The position numbers were made by a program, and so were the translations under genes. The notes beneath the pieces were generated by a model. The model was not told where the DNA came from, did no database searches, and saw only the letters and a list, made by a program, of their open reading frames with translations. From the NCBI RefSeq assembly GCF_018129085.1, contig NZ_JAAGBB010000004.1, positions 62,001-126,000 on the forward strand: DNA of 64,000 nt, in the 5' to 3' direction. Of this stretch, positions 26,984-34,704 are shown in pieces (position 1 is the first letter of the stretch; every line of letters starts with the position of its first letter). Source of the stretch: Plastoroseomonas hellenica. GTDB taxonomy: Bacteria > Pseudomonadota > Alphaproteobacteria > Acetobacterales > Acetobacteraceae.

Positions 26984-29655
26984 CGGTCCATCTCCCGCCG
27001 GTTCAGCGCCTCCAGCACACGGTGCGGCAGGGCCGGCACGCGGTGCAGCCGGGCGCCGGTCGCGTCATGGATCGCGGAGAGGATGGCGGGCGCAGTCGGC
27101 ACCAGCGCCGGCTCGCCGATGCCCTTGGCGCCGAAGGGGCCGAGCGGCTCCGGATCTTCGATCAGGATGCAGTCGATCGGCGGCACGTCGCCGGCGGTCG
27201 GAATCAGGTAGTCATGCAGATTCTCGGTGCGGCCGGGGATGTATTCCTCCATGAGCGCGAGCCCGATGCCCTGGGCGATACCGCCATGGATCTGGCCTTC
27301 GACCAGGGTCGGGTTCACCGCCCGTCCCACATCATGCGCAGCGACGATCCGCCGCAGCGCCACAGTGCCGAGCCGGGTGTCGACATCGAGGGAGGCGATC
27401 TGCGCCGCGAAGCCATAGGTGGCGTAGGGGATGCCCTGCCCATCGGCGTCGAGCGGCACGGTCGGCGGATCGAACTGCCCGATGCCCTCCAAGGCTTCCT
27501 TCAGCACCACCGGCGCGCCATCGACGAAGAGCTGCCCGCCCTCCAGCGCCAGCCTTGCATCGGCCCCCGCATTGGTCAGCCGCAGGATGGTGGCGCGGAG
27601 CGCGGCGCCGGCTTCCTGCGCTGCGCGGCCACTCACAAAGGTCTGCCGGCTGGCGCTGGTCTTGCCGGCATCCGCGGTCAGCGCGGTGTCGCCGAGCACC
27701 AGGGCGAAAACCGCGACCGGCAGGCCGAGCGCCTCCGCCGCGATCTGCGCCAACACCGTGGTACTGCCCTGGCCGATATCGACGGCGCCGTTCCAGAAGG
27801 TGAGCCGCCCGTCGGGGTCGAGGCTGATACGCATGGTGGACGGGTTCGACATGCCGGTATTGCCGATGCCGTACCACATGCAGGCAATGCCGGTGCCGCG
27901 GCGGATGGCGCCACCCTGCGCGTTGAACGCCGCCGCTTCCGTCCGCAGCGTACGCCAATGCGGCCGCAGCGCATCGAGGCAGGCGGACAGCCCTGCCGAA
28001 TGCGCGATCACCTGGCCGGTCGCGGTCGTGTCGCCGGCGCGAAGCGCGTTCAGCGCCCGGAACTCCAGCCTGTCGATGCCGGCCTGGTCGGCCAGCGCGT
28101 CATAGAGCGCTTCCTGCGCGATCGCCGCCTGCGGCACGCCGAAGCCGCGGAAGGCGCCGGAGGGCGGGTTGTTGGTATAGACCGCCCGCGCGACGGCGCG
28201 GACGCGCGGCACGCGATAGGGGCCGCTCGCATGCACCGGCACGCGGCCGGCGACGGTCGGGCCCCAGCTCGCATAGGCCCCGGTGTCGAAGTCACCATCG
28301 AAATCGAGGCTGACCAGCCGCCCCTCCGCATCGCAGGCGGCGCGTGCCGCGATGCGTGCAGGGTGGCGTTTGGTGCTGCTCGCCATGCTCTCGGTGCGGG
28401 TCCAGATAGCGCGCACCGGCTGCCCGGTGATCCAGGCGGCAATCGCAATCATCGGCTGGATCGAGACATCGAGCTTGCCGCCGAAGCCGCCACCGCAGGC
28501 CGAGGGGATGATGCGTACGCTCTCCTGCGGCAGGCCGAGCACGCGCGCCACTTCCTCCCGGTCCATATAGGGCGCCTGGGTGCAGGCGAAGACCTCGATG
28601 GCATCGCCGATGCGCGCGGCATAGCCGGCCTCAGGCTCGATATAGGCATGCTCGACGAAGCCGGTCTCGAAAGCGCCGGCCGCGACATGCACCTCCGCCG
28701 GCGCCGCGCGCTCGCAATGGAGGCGGCCGGTGGTCAGCACATTGCCGGGGCGGAAGCCGTGCAGGTCCGGCGCCCCCGGTGCCAGCGCCGCGGCGACATC
28801 GAGCGGCGGCAGCATTTCCCAGGCGATCGGCAGCGCGTTGAAGCGCACTGCTTCCACCGCCTCCCGCGTGCCGAGCAACGCCAGCAGGCAGTCGCCGCGA
28901 TAGCGCACATAGCCATCGGCGAAGACCGGCTGGTCCTTGATATCAGGGTAGATGCCGAAGCTGTTGGCGCCCGGCACGTCGCGCGCGGTCAGCACGCGGA
29001 GCAGCCCGGGATGGGCGGCGAGCAGCGGCGTCACATCGCCGAGCGTGAAGCGCGCATGCGCATGCGGGGAGCGCACCGGCCGCAGCCAGAGCGCATCCGC
29101 TGGCGCGGCATCGGCGCCGTAGCGGTCGAAGCCCGCGACCTTGGCGGCACCATCCAGCCGCGGCAGCCGCGCCCCGACCGCGTCCCCCGGCGCCGCGACG
29201 GGCGCGCGGAAGCGATGCGCGTCGCAGATCGCATCGATGATCTTGAGGTAGCCGGTGCAGCGGCAGAGCACGCCACCGATCGCATCCTGCACCGCCGCCC
29301 GGGACGGCGTGGGATCGCGCGCCAGCAATTCCATTGCCGCCATCAGCATGCCGGGCGTGCAGATGCCGCATTGCGCCGCGCCGTGATGGAGGAAGGCGCG
29401 CTGCAGGGCGGCACCAAGCGGATCCTCCGCCAGCCCCTCCACGGTCCGGACCGCGCAGCCTTCCGCCTGCGCCGCGGGCACCAGGCAGGCGCAGACCTGG
29501 GCGCCGTCGAGCAGCACGGTGCAGGCGCCGCAATCGCCGGCATCGCAGCCGATTTTGGTCCCCGTCAGGCCCAGCGTGTCGCGCAGCACCGCGGAGAGCC
29601 GCGTCTCGGGCGGGCTGTCGCAGCGCGTCTCGACGCCGTTGACAGTGAGGATCAT
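26980..29655 (-). CDS. fused 2Fe-2S/molybdopterin hydroxylase (nicotinate dehydrogenase candidate)
   Basis: 891-residue member of the xanthine dehydrogenase family with the iron-sulfur subunit fused to the molybdopterin subunit. Cluster ligands are C37/C42/C45/C57 (plant-type 2Fe-2S) and C96/C99/C131/C133. From about residue 160 the Mo domain follows, with ACGGGFGGK, SGAFRGFGVPQ and the catalytic Glu in GAKGIGEPAL. FAD is on a separate protein encoded upstream with an ATGA overlap. The reductase and enamidase neighbours point to hydroxylation of nicotinate to 6-hydroxynicotinate; a role on another N-heterocycle (for example a purine) is not excluded. Confidence 0.88.
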   Translation of the reverse strand: MILTVNGVETRCDSPPETRLSAVLRDTLGLTGTKIGCDAGDCGACTVLLDGAQVCACLVPAAQAEGCAVRTVEGLAEDPLGAALQRAFLHHGAAQCGICTPGMLMAAMELLARDPTPSRAAVQDAIGGVLCRCTGYLKIIDAICDAHRFRAPVAAPGDAVGARLPRLDGAAKVAGFDRYGADAAPADALWLRPVRSPHAHARFTLGDVTPLLAAHPGLLRVLTARDVPGANSFGIYPDIKDQPVFADGYVRYRGDCLLALLGTREAVEAVRFNALPIAWEMLPPLDVAAALAPGAPDLHGFRPGNVLTTGRLHCERAAPAEVHVAAGAFETGFVEHAYIEPEAGYAARIGDAIEVFACTQAPYMDREEVARVLGLPQESVRIIPSACGGGFGGKLDVSIQPMIAIAAWITGQPVRAIWTRTESMASSTKRHPARIAARAACDAEGRLVSLDFDGDFDTGAYASWGPTVAGRVPVHASGPYRVPRVRAVARAVYTNNPPSGAFRGFGVPQAAIAQEALYDALADQAGIDRLEFRALNALRAGDTTATGQVIAHSAGLSACLDALRPHWRTLRTEAAAFNAQGGAIRRGTGIACMWYGIGNTGMSNPSTMRISLDPDGRLTFWNGAVDIGQGSTTVLAQIAAEALGLPVAVFALVLGDTALTADAGKTSASRQTFVSGRAAQEAGAALRATILRLTNAGADARLALEGGQLFVDGAPVVLKEALEGIGQFDPPTVPLDADGQGIPYATYGFAAQIASLDVDTRLGTVALRRIVAAHDVGRAVNPTLVEGQIHGGIAQGIGLALMEEYIPGRTENLHDYLIPTAGDVPPIDCILIEDPEPLGPFGAKGIGEPALVPTAPAILSAIHDATGARLHRVPALPHRVLEALNRREMDR

Positions 29656-30515
29656 GCCGCCTGTACCCCTGCTGCATCGCCGAGCCGAGCCAGCAGGCGC
29701 TGCAGCACGACCAGCGCCGCCTCCTCCCGATAGGCAGCCGAGGCGCGTGGGTCGTCGATCGGCGCCAGGCCCGCGAGATGCGTCGGTGTCACCACGAGCT
29801 CGCCGGGCCGGGTGCCGCGCAGCGCCGCTTCCAGGGCCGGCAGCCGCCGCGCGACCGGGGAGCAGGCACCGACCGCGACCGCCGCCGCCGCGATGCGGCC
29901 CTGCTCCAGCCGCAGCGTGGCCGCTGCCATGACGATGGAAATGACGAGGTAGCGCCGCGCCCCCAGCTTCTCGAAGCCGCTGCGGCGCGCGTCGCCCTGC
30001 TTTGGCACCAGCACCGCCGTCACCAGCTCATCCGCCGCGCGGGCGGTGCGGCGGTTGCCAAGGATGAAGTCCGGAAGGCAGAGACGCCGCAGGCCGCGCA
30101 GGCTCGCCAGCTCGACCTCGGCATCGAGCGCCAGCAGCGGCGGCACGCCGTCGGCGGCTGGGCTCGCATTGCAGAGGTTGCCGGCGATGGTGCCGCGGTT
30201 CTGGATCTGCGCCCCGCCCACCTCCCGCGCCGCGGCGCGGAGCGCGTCGAATTCCGGCGGCAGCGCGGCGTCGCGCAGCGCCGCCCAGGTGACACGGGCG
30301 CCGATGCGCCAGTGGTCCGATGCCTCCTCGATCGCCGCGAGGCCCGGCAGGGCGCCGAGATCCAGCATCGCATCCGGGAATTCCTGCCCCCAGGCGAAGC
30401 GGGCGGCCTGGGTGGGGTAGAGGTCGGTGCCGCCGGCGAAGGGCATCAGGGCCGGATCGGCGGCCAGCAGCGCCAGCGCCTCCTGCATGCTTCGCGGCCG
30501 CAGCCAGCGTCCCAT
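29652..30515 (-). CDS. FAD-binding subunit of the molybdenum hydroxylase
   Basis: 287-residue FAD subunit of the CO/xanthine dehydrogenase type. The FAD sites are FAGGTDLYP near residue 27 and IQNRGTIAGNLCNASPAADG, followed by the C-terminal CODH FAD-binding domain. It passes electrons from the iron-sulfur clusters of the fused subunit to an acceptor. First gene of a tight operon (FAD subunit, hydroxylase, reductase, UPF0280) with overlaps at every junction. Confidence 0.92.
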   Translation of the reverse strand: MGRWLRPRSMQEALALLAADPALMPFAGGTDLYPTQAARFAWGQEFPDAMLDLGALPGLAAIEEASDHWRIGARVTWAALRDAALPPEFDALRAAAREVGGAQIQNRGTIAGNLCNASPAADGVPPLLALDAEVELASLRGLRRLCLPDFILGNRRTARAADELVTAVLVPKQGDARRSGFEKLGARRYLVISIVMAAATLRLEQGRIAAAAVAVGACSPVARRLPALEAALRGTRPGELVVTPTHLAGLAPIDDPRASAAYREEAALVVLQRLLARLGDAAGVQAA

Positions 30516-30526
30516 GACCCGCCTCG

Positions 30527-30546
30527 ATCGTTGTCAGGCTAACGAT
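30527..30546. promoter_or_regulatory. candidate MarR operator upstream of the hydroxylase operon
   Basis: ATCGTT-N8-AACGAT is an inverted repeat 11 bases upstream of the FAD-subunit start, between that gene and the marR gene. Its arm length and spacing suit a MarR dimer. No identical copy was found in the marR/enamidase spacer, so its role is inferred from position. Confidence 0.4.
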
Positions 30547-30582
30547 GCTAGGGACTGCCAGCGCCCGGTTCAACGCCAATCG

Positions 30583-31026
30583 TCAACCAAGCCGCCGCAG
30601 CAGGGCGACGAAGCGCGCCTGCTCCTCCCGCGAGAGCGGTGCGAGGGTCGCCGCGGTCACCGCGCGGGCGCGCTCGACCAGCCCCGGCAGGTCGTGCAAT
30701 GCCGCCGGCGTGAGCGTGATGCGCAGCAGCCGGGCATCGCCGGCATCGCGCTTGCGCGTGACATAGCCGCGCGCTTCCAGCCGGGCGACGACGCCCTTCA
30801 CCGTTGGCGGATCCATGGCCAGCAGGCGCCCGAGCAGGTTCTGCGACAGGGGCCCGTTCCGCCACAGCGTGAAGAGGGCGGCGAACTGCATGGCGGTCGG
30901 CTGGTCCTCGCCGAAGATGCCCTGGAACAGCGCCAGATGCCGCTGCTGGGCGCGGCGCAGCAGATGGCCGGCTTGGTCCTCCAGCACGTAATCCTCCGGC
31001 GGCTCCGGCTGCTTACGCCGCGACAT
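30583..31026 (-). CDS. MarR-family transcriptional regulator
   Basis: 147-residue winged-helix repressor type. The recognition region is LSQNLLGRLLAMDPPTVKGVVARLEARGYVTRKRDAGDARLLRI, with the DxR wing. The ATG at 31026 is preferred over the frame opening at 31068 because AAAGGGCAGGGG lies just before it. It stands between the hydroxylase operon and the divergent enamidase operon. In pseudomonads the MarR protein NicR represses nicotinate genes and responds to 6-hydroxynicotinate; a similar job here is an inference. Confidence 0.88.
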   Translation of the reverse strand: MSRRKQPEPPEDYVLEDQAGHLLRRAQQRHLALFQGIFGEDQPTAMQFAALFTLWRNGPLSQNLLGRLLAMDPPTVKGVVARLEARGYVTRKRDAGDARLLRITLTPAALHDLPGLVERARAVTAATLAPLSREEQARFVALLRRLG

Positions 31027-31113
31027 CCCCTGCCCTTTCCTGGCGCCGTAATTCGTTTCTAGGCTCACGAGCGGGAGCGGCGCTAGGCTTCGGTGAGCAG
31101 AGGGAGCATCGCG

Positions 31114-32310
31114 ATGGCGGTCGAGGCAGCTTCAGGCCCCACGCAGGGCAGCACCATCATCCGCAATATCGGCCTGCTGCTCTCGGGCGACCTCGCGCAG
31201 CCGGTGCTGGCGGCGGATGCGATCCTGGTCACCGATGGCCGCATCGCCGCGGTCGGACGCCTCAAGGATCTGCCCGAGGCGCCCGGCGCCGCGGTGATCG
31301 ACGCCGGCGGCGGCGCCGTGGCGCCCGGGCTGATCGACAGCCATGTCCACCCGGTCTTCGGCGACTGGACGCCGCGCCAGAACCAGATTGGCTGGGTGGA
31401 GAGCTTCCTCCATGGCGGCGTCACCACCATGATCTCGGCGGGCGAGGTGCATCTGCCCGGCCGCCCCAAGGACATCGTCGGCCTCAAGGCGCTGGCGATC
31501 GCCGCGCAGCGGAGCTTCGCCAATGCGCGCCCCGCCGGGGTGAAGGTGCTGGCCGGCGCGCCGGTGCTGGAGAAGGGCATGGTCGAAAGCGACTTCGCCG
31601 AGCTCGCCGCCGCCGGCGTGACCCTGCTGGGCGAGGTCGGCCTCGGCTCGGTGAAGGCCGGCTACGAGGCGCGGGAGATGGTCGCATGGGCGCGCAAGCA
31701 CGGCATCCAGAGCACGATCCATACCGGCGGCCCGTCCATTCCCGGCAGCGGCTTGATCGACAAGGACACGGTGCTGGAGGCGGATGCCGACATCATCGGC
31801 CATATCAATGGCGGCCACACCGCGCTGCCGGAGGCGCATGTCTGCGAGCTCTGCGAGCGCAGCAGCCGCGCCATCGAGCTGGTGCACAACGGCAATGAGC
31901 GCGTGGCGATCGCCGCCGCCCAGGCGGCGCGCGACCTCGGCCAGCTCCACCGCCTCATCCTCGGCACCGACAGCCCGGCGGGATCGGGGGTGCAGCCACT
32001 TGGCATCCTGCGCATGATCTCGCTGCTGGCCTCCCTCGGCGGCATACGCCCGGAGCTCGCCTTCTGCATGGCGACCGGCAACACGGCGCGGCTGCGCGGC
32101 CTCGACAGCGGCATCGTCGAGGTGGGGCGCGCCGCCGACCTGGTCTTCCTCGACCGCGCCCAGCACAGTGCCGGACGGGACCTGCTGCATTCGGTGGAGC
32201 TCGGTGACATCCCCGGCATCGGCATGGTGATGATCGACGGCGCCATCCGCGCCGGCCGCAGCCGCAACACCCCACCGGCCGAGCGCGTTCCCGAATTGCT
32301 GGGACATTGA
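31114..32310 (+). CDS. ena: enamidase (1,4,5,6-tetrahydro-6-oxonicotinate hydrolase)
   Basis: 398-residue amidohydrolase. The metal site H77-x-H79 is in GLIDSHVHPVFGDW, with IHTGG, IIGHINGGHTALP and LILGTDSP giving the other ligands. The last two strings and the overall layout are those of E. barkeri enamidase, which opens the tetrahydro-oxonicotinate ring to 2-formylglutarate and ammonia. GGGAG precedes the ATG at 31114; a GTG 7 codons earlier is less likely. Divergent from marR and followed by two cotranscribed genes. Formylglutarate reductase and later genes are not in the window. Confidence 0.82.
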   Translation: MAVEAASGPTQGSTIIRNIGLLLSGDLAQPVLAADAILVTDGRIAAVGRLKDLPEAPGAAVIDAGGGAVAPGLIDSHVHPVFGDWTPRQNQIGWVESFLHGGVTTMISAGEVHLPGRPKDIVGLKALAIAAQRSFANARPAGVKVLAGAPVLEKGMVESDFAELAAAGVTLLGEVGLGSVKAGYEAREMVAWARKHGIQSTIHTGGPSIPGSGLIDKDTVLEADADIIGHINGGHTALPEAHVCELCERSSRAIELVHNGNERVAIAAAQAARDLGQLHRLILGTDSPAGSGVQPLGILRMISLLASLGGIRPELAFCMATGNTARLRGLDSGIVEVGRAADLVFLDRAQHSAGRDLLHSVELGDIPGIGMVMIDGAIRAGRSRNTPPAERVPELLGH

Positions 32311-32331
32311 TCGGCCATTGAGGAGACCGCC

Positions 32332-32916
32332 ATGCCCGCCGTCATCCGCAAATTCGTGCTGCTGCTGGACGAGACGCATCGCGAGATGGGGCGGCCGGTC
32401 GCGCCGCCGATCCGCCGCGTGGTCGCTGGCGCGGTGATCGAGAACCCCTTCGCAGGCCGCTATGTGGAAGACCTCGCCGAGCTGATCGCGGAGGGCGAGA
32501 CACTCGGCGGAGTTTTGGCGGAACGCTGCGTCGCCGCCCTCGGCATCTCGGGGCCGGAGACGCATTCCTACGGCAAGGCGGCGATCGTCGGCGAGGCCGG
32601 CGAGCTGGAGCACGCCGCCGCCCTGCTGCACCCGAAGATGGGCGCGCCGATCCGCCGGGTGCTCGGCACCGGCGCGGCGCTGATCCCGTCCGCCAAGAAA
32701 TCCGGCGGCCCCGGCACCGCGATCGACGTGCCGCTCGGCCACAAGGACGCGGCCTTCGTGCGCAGCCATTTCGATGCCGTCGAGGCGCGGGTGCCCGACG
32801 CCCCGCGCGCCGGGGAAATCGCGGTCTTCGTCGCGGTCACCGCCGGCGGCCGGCCGCTGCCGCGCATCGGCGGGCTGACGCTCGAACAGATCGAAGGCAA
32901 GGACGGGCTCCGCTGA
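32332..32916 (+). CDS. amino-acid-synthesis (DUF1185/AA_synth) family protein
   Basis: 194-residue protein of the PF06684 family, recognised by VVAGAVIENPFAGRY, the SYGKAAIVGEAGELEHAAALLHP block and the PLGHKDAAFVRSHFDA segment. Biochemical function is not established. Family members are often next to amidohydrolases, heterocycle or amide catabolism genes and ABC transporters, as here, 21 bases after the enamidase gene. A ring-fission intermediate-processing role is a guess. Confidence 0.82.
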   Translation: MPAVIRKFVLLLDETHREMGRPVAPPIRRVVAGAVIENPFAGRYVEDLAELIAEGETLGGVLAERCVAALGISGPETHSYGKAAIVGEAGELEHAAALLHPKMGAPIRRVLGTGAALIPSAKKSGGPGTAIDVPLGHKDAAFVRSHFDAVEARVPDAPRAGEIAVFVAVTAGGRPLPRIGGLTLEQIEGKDGLR

Positions 32917-32935
32917 GCACGGTAGGAGAAACGCG

Positions 32936-33607
32936 ATGACCAACGCCATTGCCGGCCATATCGACATCGTCTCCGACGCCATCTGCCCCTGGTGCTGGAT
33001 CGGCAAGCGTCACGCCGATACCGCGCTGGCGATGCTGGCCGAGGAGGGGCTGCATTTCACCCGGGGCTGGCGGCCCTACCAGCTCAACCCCGACCTCCCG
33101 CCCGAGGGCGTGGCGCGGGACGCGTACCGGGCCGCCAAGTTTGGCTCCCTCGAGCGGTCCCGCCAGCGTGACGCAGAGGTCGCGGCAGCGGGGAAAGCGG
33201 CGGGGCTGAGCTTCCGCCATGACCTGATGCAGCGCACGCCGAACACGCTCGAGGCACACCGGCTGGTGCGGCTGGCGACGCCGGCCGGGCTGCAGGACGC
33301 CGTCGTCGAGGCGATCTTCCGCGCCTATTTCCAGGAGGGCGTGGATGTGGCGCGACCGGAGGCGCTGGCAGCGATCGGCCGCGCCGCCGGCCTGCCGGAA
33401 CCCGTCATCGCAGAATTCGAGGCGGGCGACGCGGCGCGGAAGGAGGTACAGGCCGAGGATGCCGCGCTGCGCGGCGCCGGTCTTTCCGGCGTGCCGAGCT
33501 TCGTCATGGACCGGCACCTGCTGTTCTCCGGCGCCATGCCGGCAGAACGGATGGCGGCCGCCTTCCGCCACGCCCATCAGGTGCTGACGGAACGCGCCGC
33601 CGGCTGA
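32936..33607 (+). CDS. DsbA-fold oxidoreductase (FrnE-like)
   Basis: 223-residue thioredoxin-fold protein with a C17-P-W-C20 active site and no signal peptide, so cytoplasmic. The insert QLNPDLPPEGVARDAY and the C-terminal GVPSFVMD cis-Pro loop are typical of the FrnE/2-hydroxychromene-carboxylate isomerase branch. It may act as a thiol oxidoreductase or glutathione-linked isomerase. Third gene of the enamidase operon, 19 bases after the previous stop. Confidence 0.88.
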   Translation: MTNAIAGHIDIVSDAICPWCWIGKRHADTALAMLAEEGLHFTRGWRPYQLNPDLPPEGVARDAYRAAKFGSLERSRQRDAEVAAAGKAAGLSFRHDLMQRTPNTLEAHRLVRLATPAGLQDAVVEAIFRAYFQEGVDVARPEALAAIGRAAGLPEPVIAEFEAGDAARKEVQAEDAALRGAGLSGVPSFVMDRHLLFSGAMPAERMAAAFRHAHQVLTERAAG

Positions 33608-33622
33608 GCGCCGCTTGGCGCG

Positions 33623-33853
33623 TCAGGCGCCGCCGAACCAGAGCAGCACCTCGACCGTCGCCCAGGCCAGCACCAGGCCCCAGGCGAAGTCGCGCATCAC
33701 GATGCGGAGCGCGGAAGGGCGCCGAGGCTGCGGCCGAGGCCGGGCCGGCGGCGGTGGGATGGCGATGTCATCCCCCCAGGAACTCGCGCAACCGGCCAGG
33801 CCGTGGCGCGCATCCAGCAGATGACGGGGCAGGTCGGGGTCGAAGCGGCTCAT
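33623..33853 (-). CDS. small protein with C-terminal membrane helix
   Basis: 76 residues: a soluble start (MSRFDPDLPRHLLDARHG), a Pro/Arg-rich middle (IPPPPARPRPQPRRPSA) and a single C-terminal hydrophobic helix (FAWGLVLAWATVEVLLWFGG). That suggests a tail-anchored inner-membrane peptide. No family recognised and no clear ribosome site; the frame extends 9 codons further upstream. Convergent with the DsbA-like gene. Confidence 0.45.
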   Translation of the reverse strand: MSRFDPDLPRHLLDARHGLAGCASSWGDDIAIPPPPARPRPQPRRPSALRIVMRDFAWGLVLAWATVEVLLWFGGA

Positions 33854-33962
33854 GCGAGGATAAGAACAAATAGCGAACATGCATGCAAGCTAAAAAGCGC
33901 GGCCACGCTTGTCGCCGGGTGCGTAACGTCCGAAGATGCAGGTCCATTCACGGAGCCCCGCG

Positions 33963-34502
33963 ATGAGCGACGAGCCAGCCGACACGCCAGCCAAGCCCCG
34001 CCTGTCCCGGCGCCTGATGATCCTTCGCGTCGGCGCCGCGGGCGGCGCGACGGCCCTGCCCGGCATCGCCGGGGCGCAAGGGGTGAAAGGGGGTGGCGGC
34101 CCCGGCCCTGCGCCGGCACCGCCGCCGCCGCGCTCCGGCCTGACCGATTCCGATCCCGGCGACCAGCCCGGCCAAGGCCGTGGCGGCAGTGGTGGTGGAC
34201 GCGGGCAGGGCACCGGCGTCTCCGATTCCGATCCCAATGACCCACCCGGCCAGGGCCGCGGCGGCCCCGGCCGCGGACCGCGCCAGGGCGGCGGCGGGGT
34301 CTCCGATTCCGACCCGAATGATCCGCCGGGCCAGGGCCGCGGCACCTTCGGGCGCGGGCCGACCGATGCCGACCCGAACGACCCGCCGGGCAGCGGCACC
34401 GGCCGCAATCCGGTGCAGCCGAGTGGCCCGAGCGACAACGACCCGAACGACCCGCCCGGCCAGGGCCGCGGCAGCCGCAGCGGCCGGCCGACCAAGACCT
34501 GA
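33963..34502 (+). CDS. secreted DPNDPPG-repeat protein
   Basis: 179 residues. A Tat-like signal (SRRLMILRVGAAGGATALPGIAGAQG) is followed by a Gly/Pro-rich, disordered mature part with five copies of a 14-residue motif close to SDSDPNDPPGQGRG: variants begin TDSD, SDSD, SDSD, TDAD and SDND. The Asp/Asn-rich D-x-D-P-N-D core could bind calcium, as other D-x-D-x-N/D repeats do, but this is inference. GGAGCCCCGCG precedes the ATG at 33963. The opposite strand is also open for more than 700 bases because of the repeats and GC bias; that is not a gene. Confidence 0.7.
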   Translation: MSDEPADTPAKPRLSRRLMILRVGAAGGATALPGIAGAQGVKGGGGPGPAPAPPPPRSGLTDSDPGDQPGQGRGGSGGGRGQGTGVSDSDPNDPPGQGRGGPGRGPRQGGGGVSDSDPNDPPGQGRGTFGRGPTDADPNDPPGSGTGRNPVQPSGPSDNDPNDPPGQGRGSRSGRPTKT

Positions 34503-34524
34503 ACGGCGCGCAGGCGGCGCCGTT
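34502..34524 (+). terminator. GC-rich hairpin after the repeat-protein gene
   Basis: AACGGCGC and GGCGCCGTT form an 8-9 bp stem starting at the stop codon, but no T-run follows. It may be a weak terminator or a 3'-end stabiliser. The remaining ~180 bp to the patatin gene shows nothing else identifiable. Confidence 0.4.
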
Positions 34525-34704
34525 CCTCCACGGTGGCTCGCTTACCGCCGCGAGCGCGCGTTCCCATATCTCGCCGCGCGGCCACGCGACGTGGCCGCCG
34601 GCAGTTGAGCAAGGCACGCCACCTCCGCAGTCCCGGCGCGGAGGATTGCGCGGCGCGCCCCATCGGCGCTACCGACCCCTCGGCTCCGGTGGAGATGCTG
34701 CTTC

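Noticed and set aside
27022-29733. 903-residue open frame antisense to the molybdenum hydroxylase gene
   Set aside because: No recognisable domain, and it mirrors the third-position GC bias of the real gene on the other strand.
34117-34490. Short DNA repeats as a CRISPR-like array
   Set aside because: The repeats are in frame, vary at codon third positions and encode a peptide motif, with no spacers of constant length.
33850-34663. Two long Arg/Gly-rich frames antisense to the DPNDPPG-repeat gene
   Set aside because: They exist because the repeats lack stops in all frames; the plus-strand gene has the ribosome site and signal peptide.
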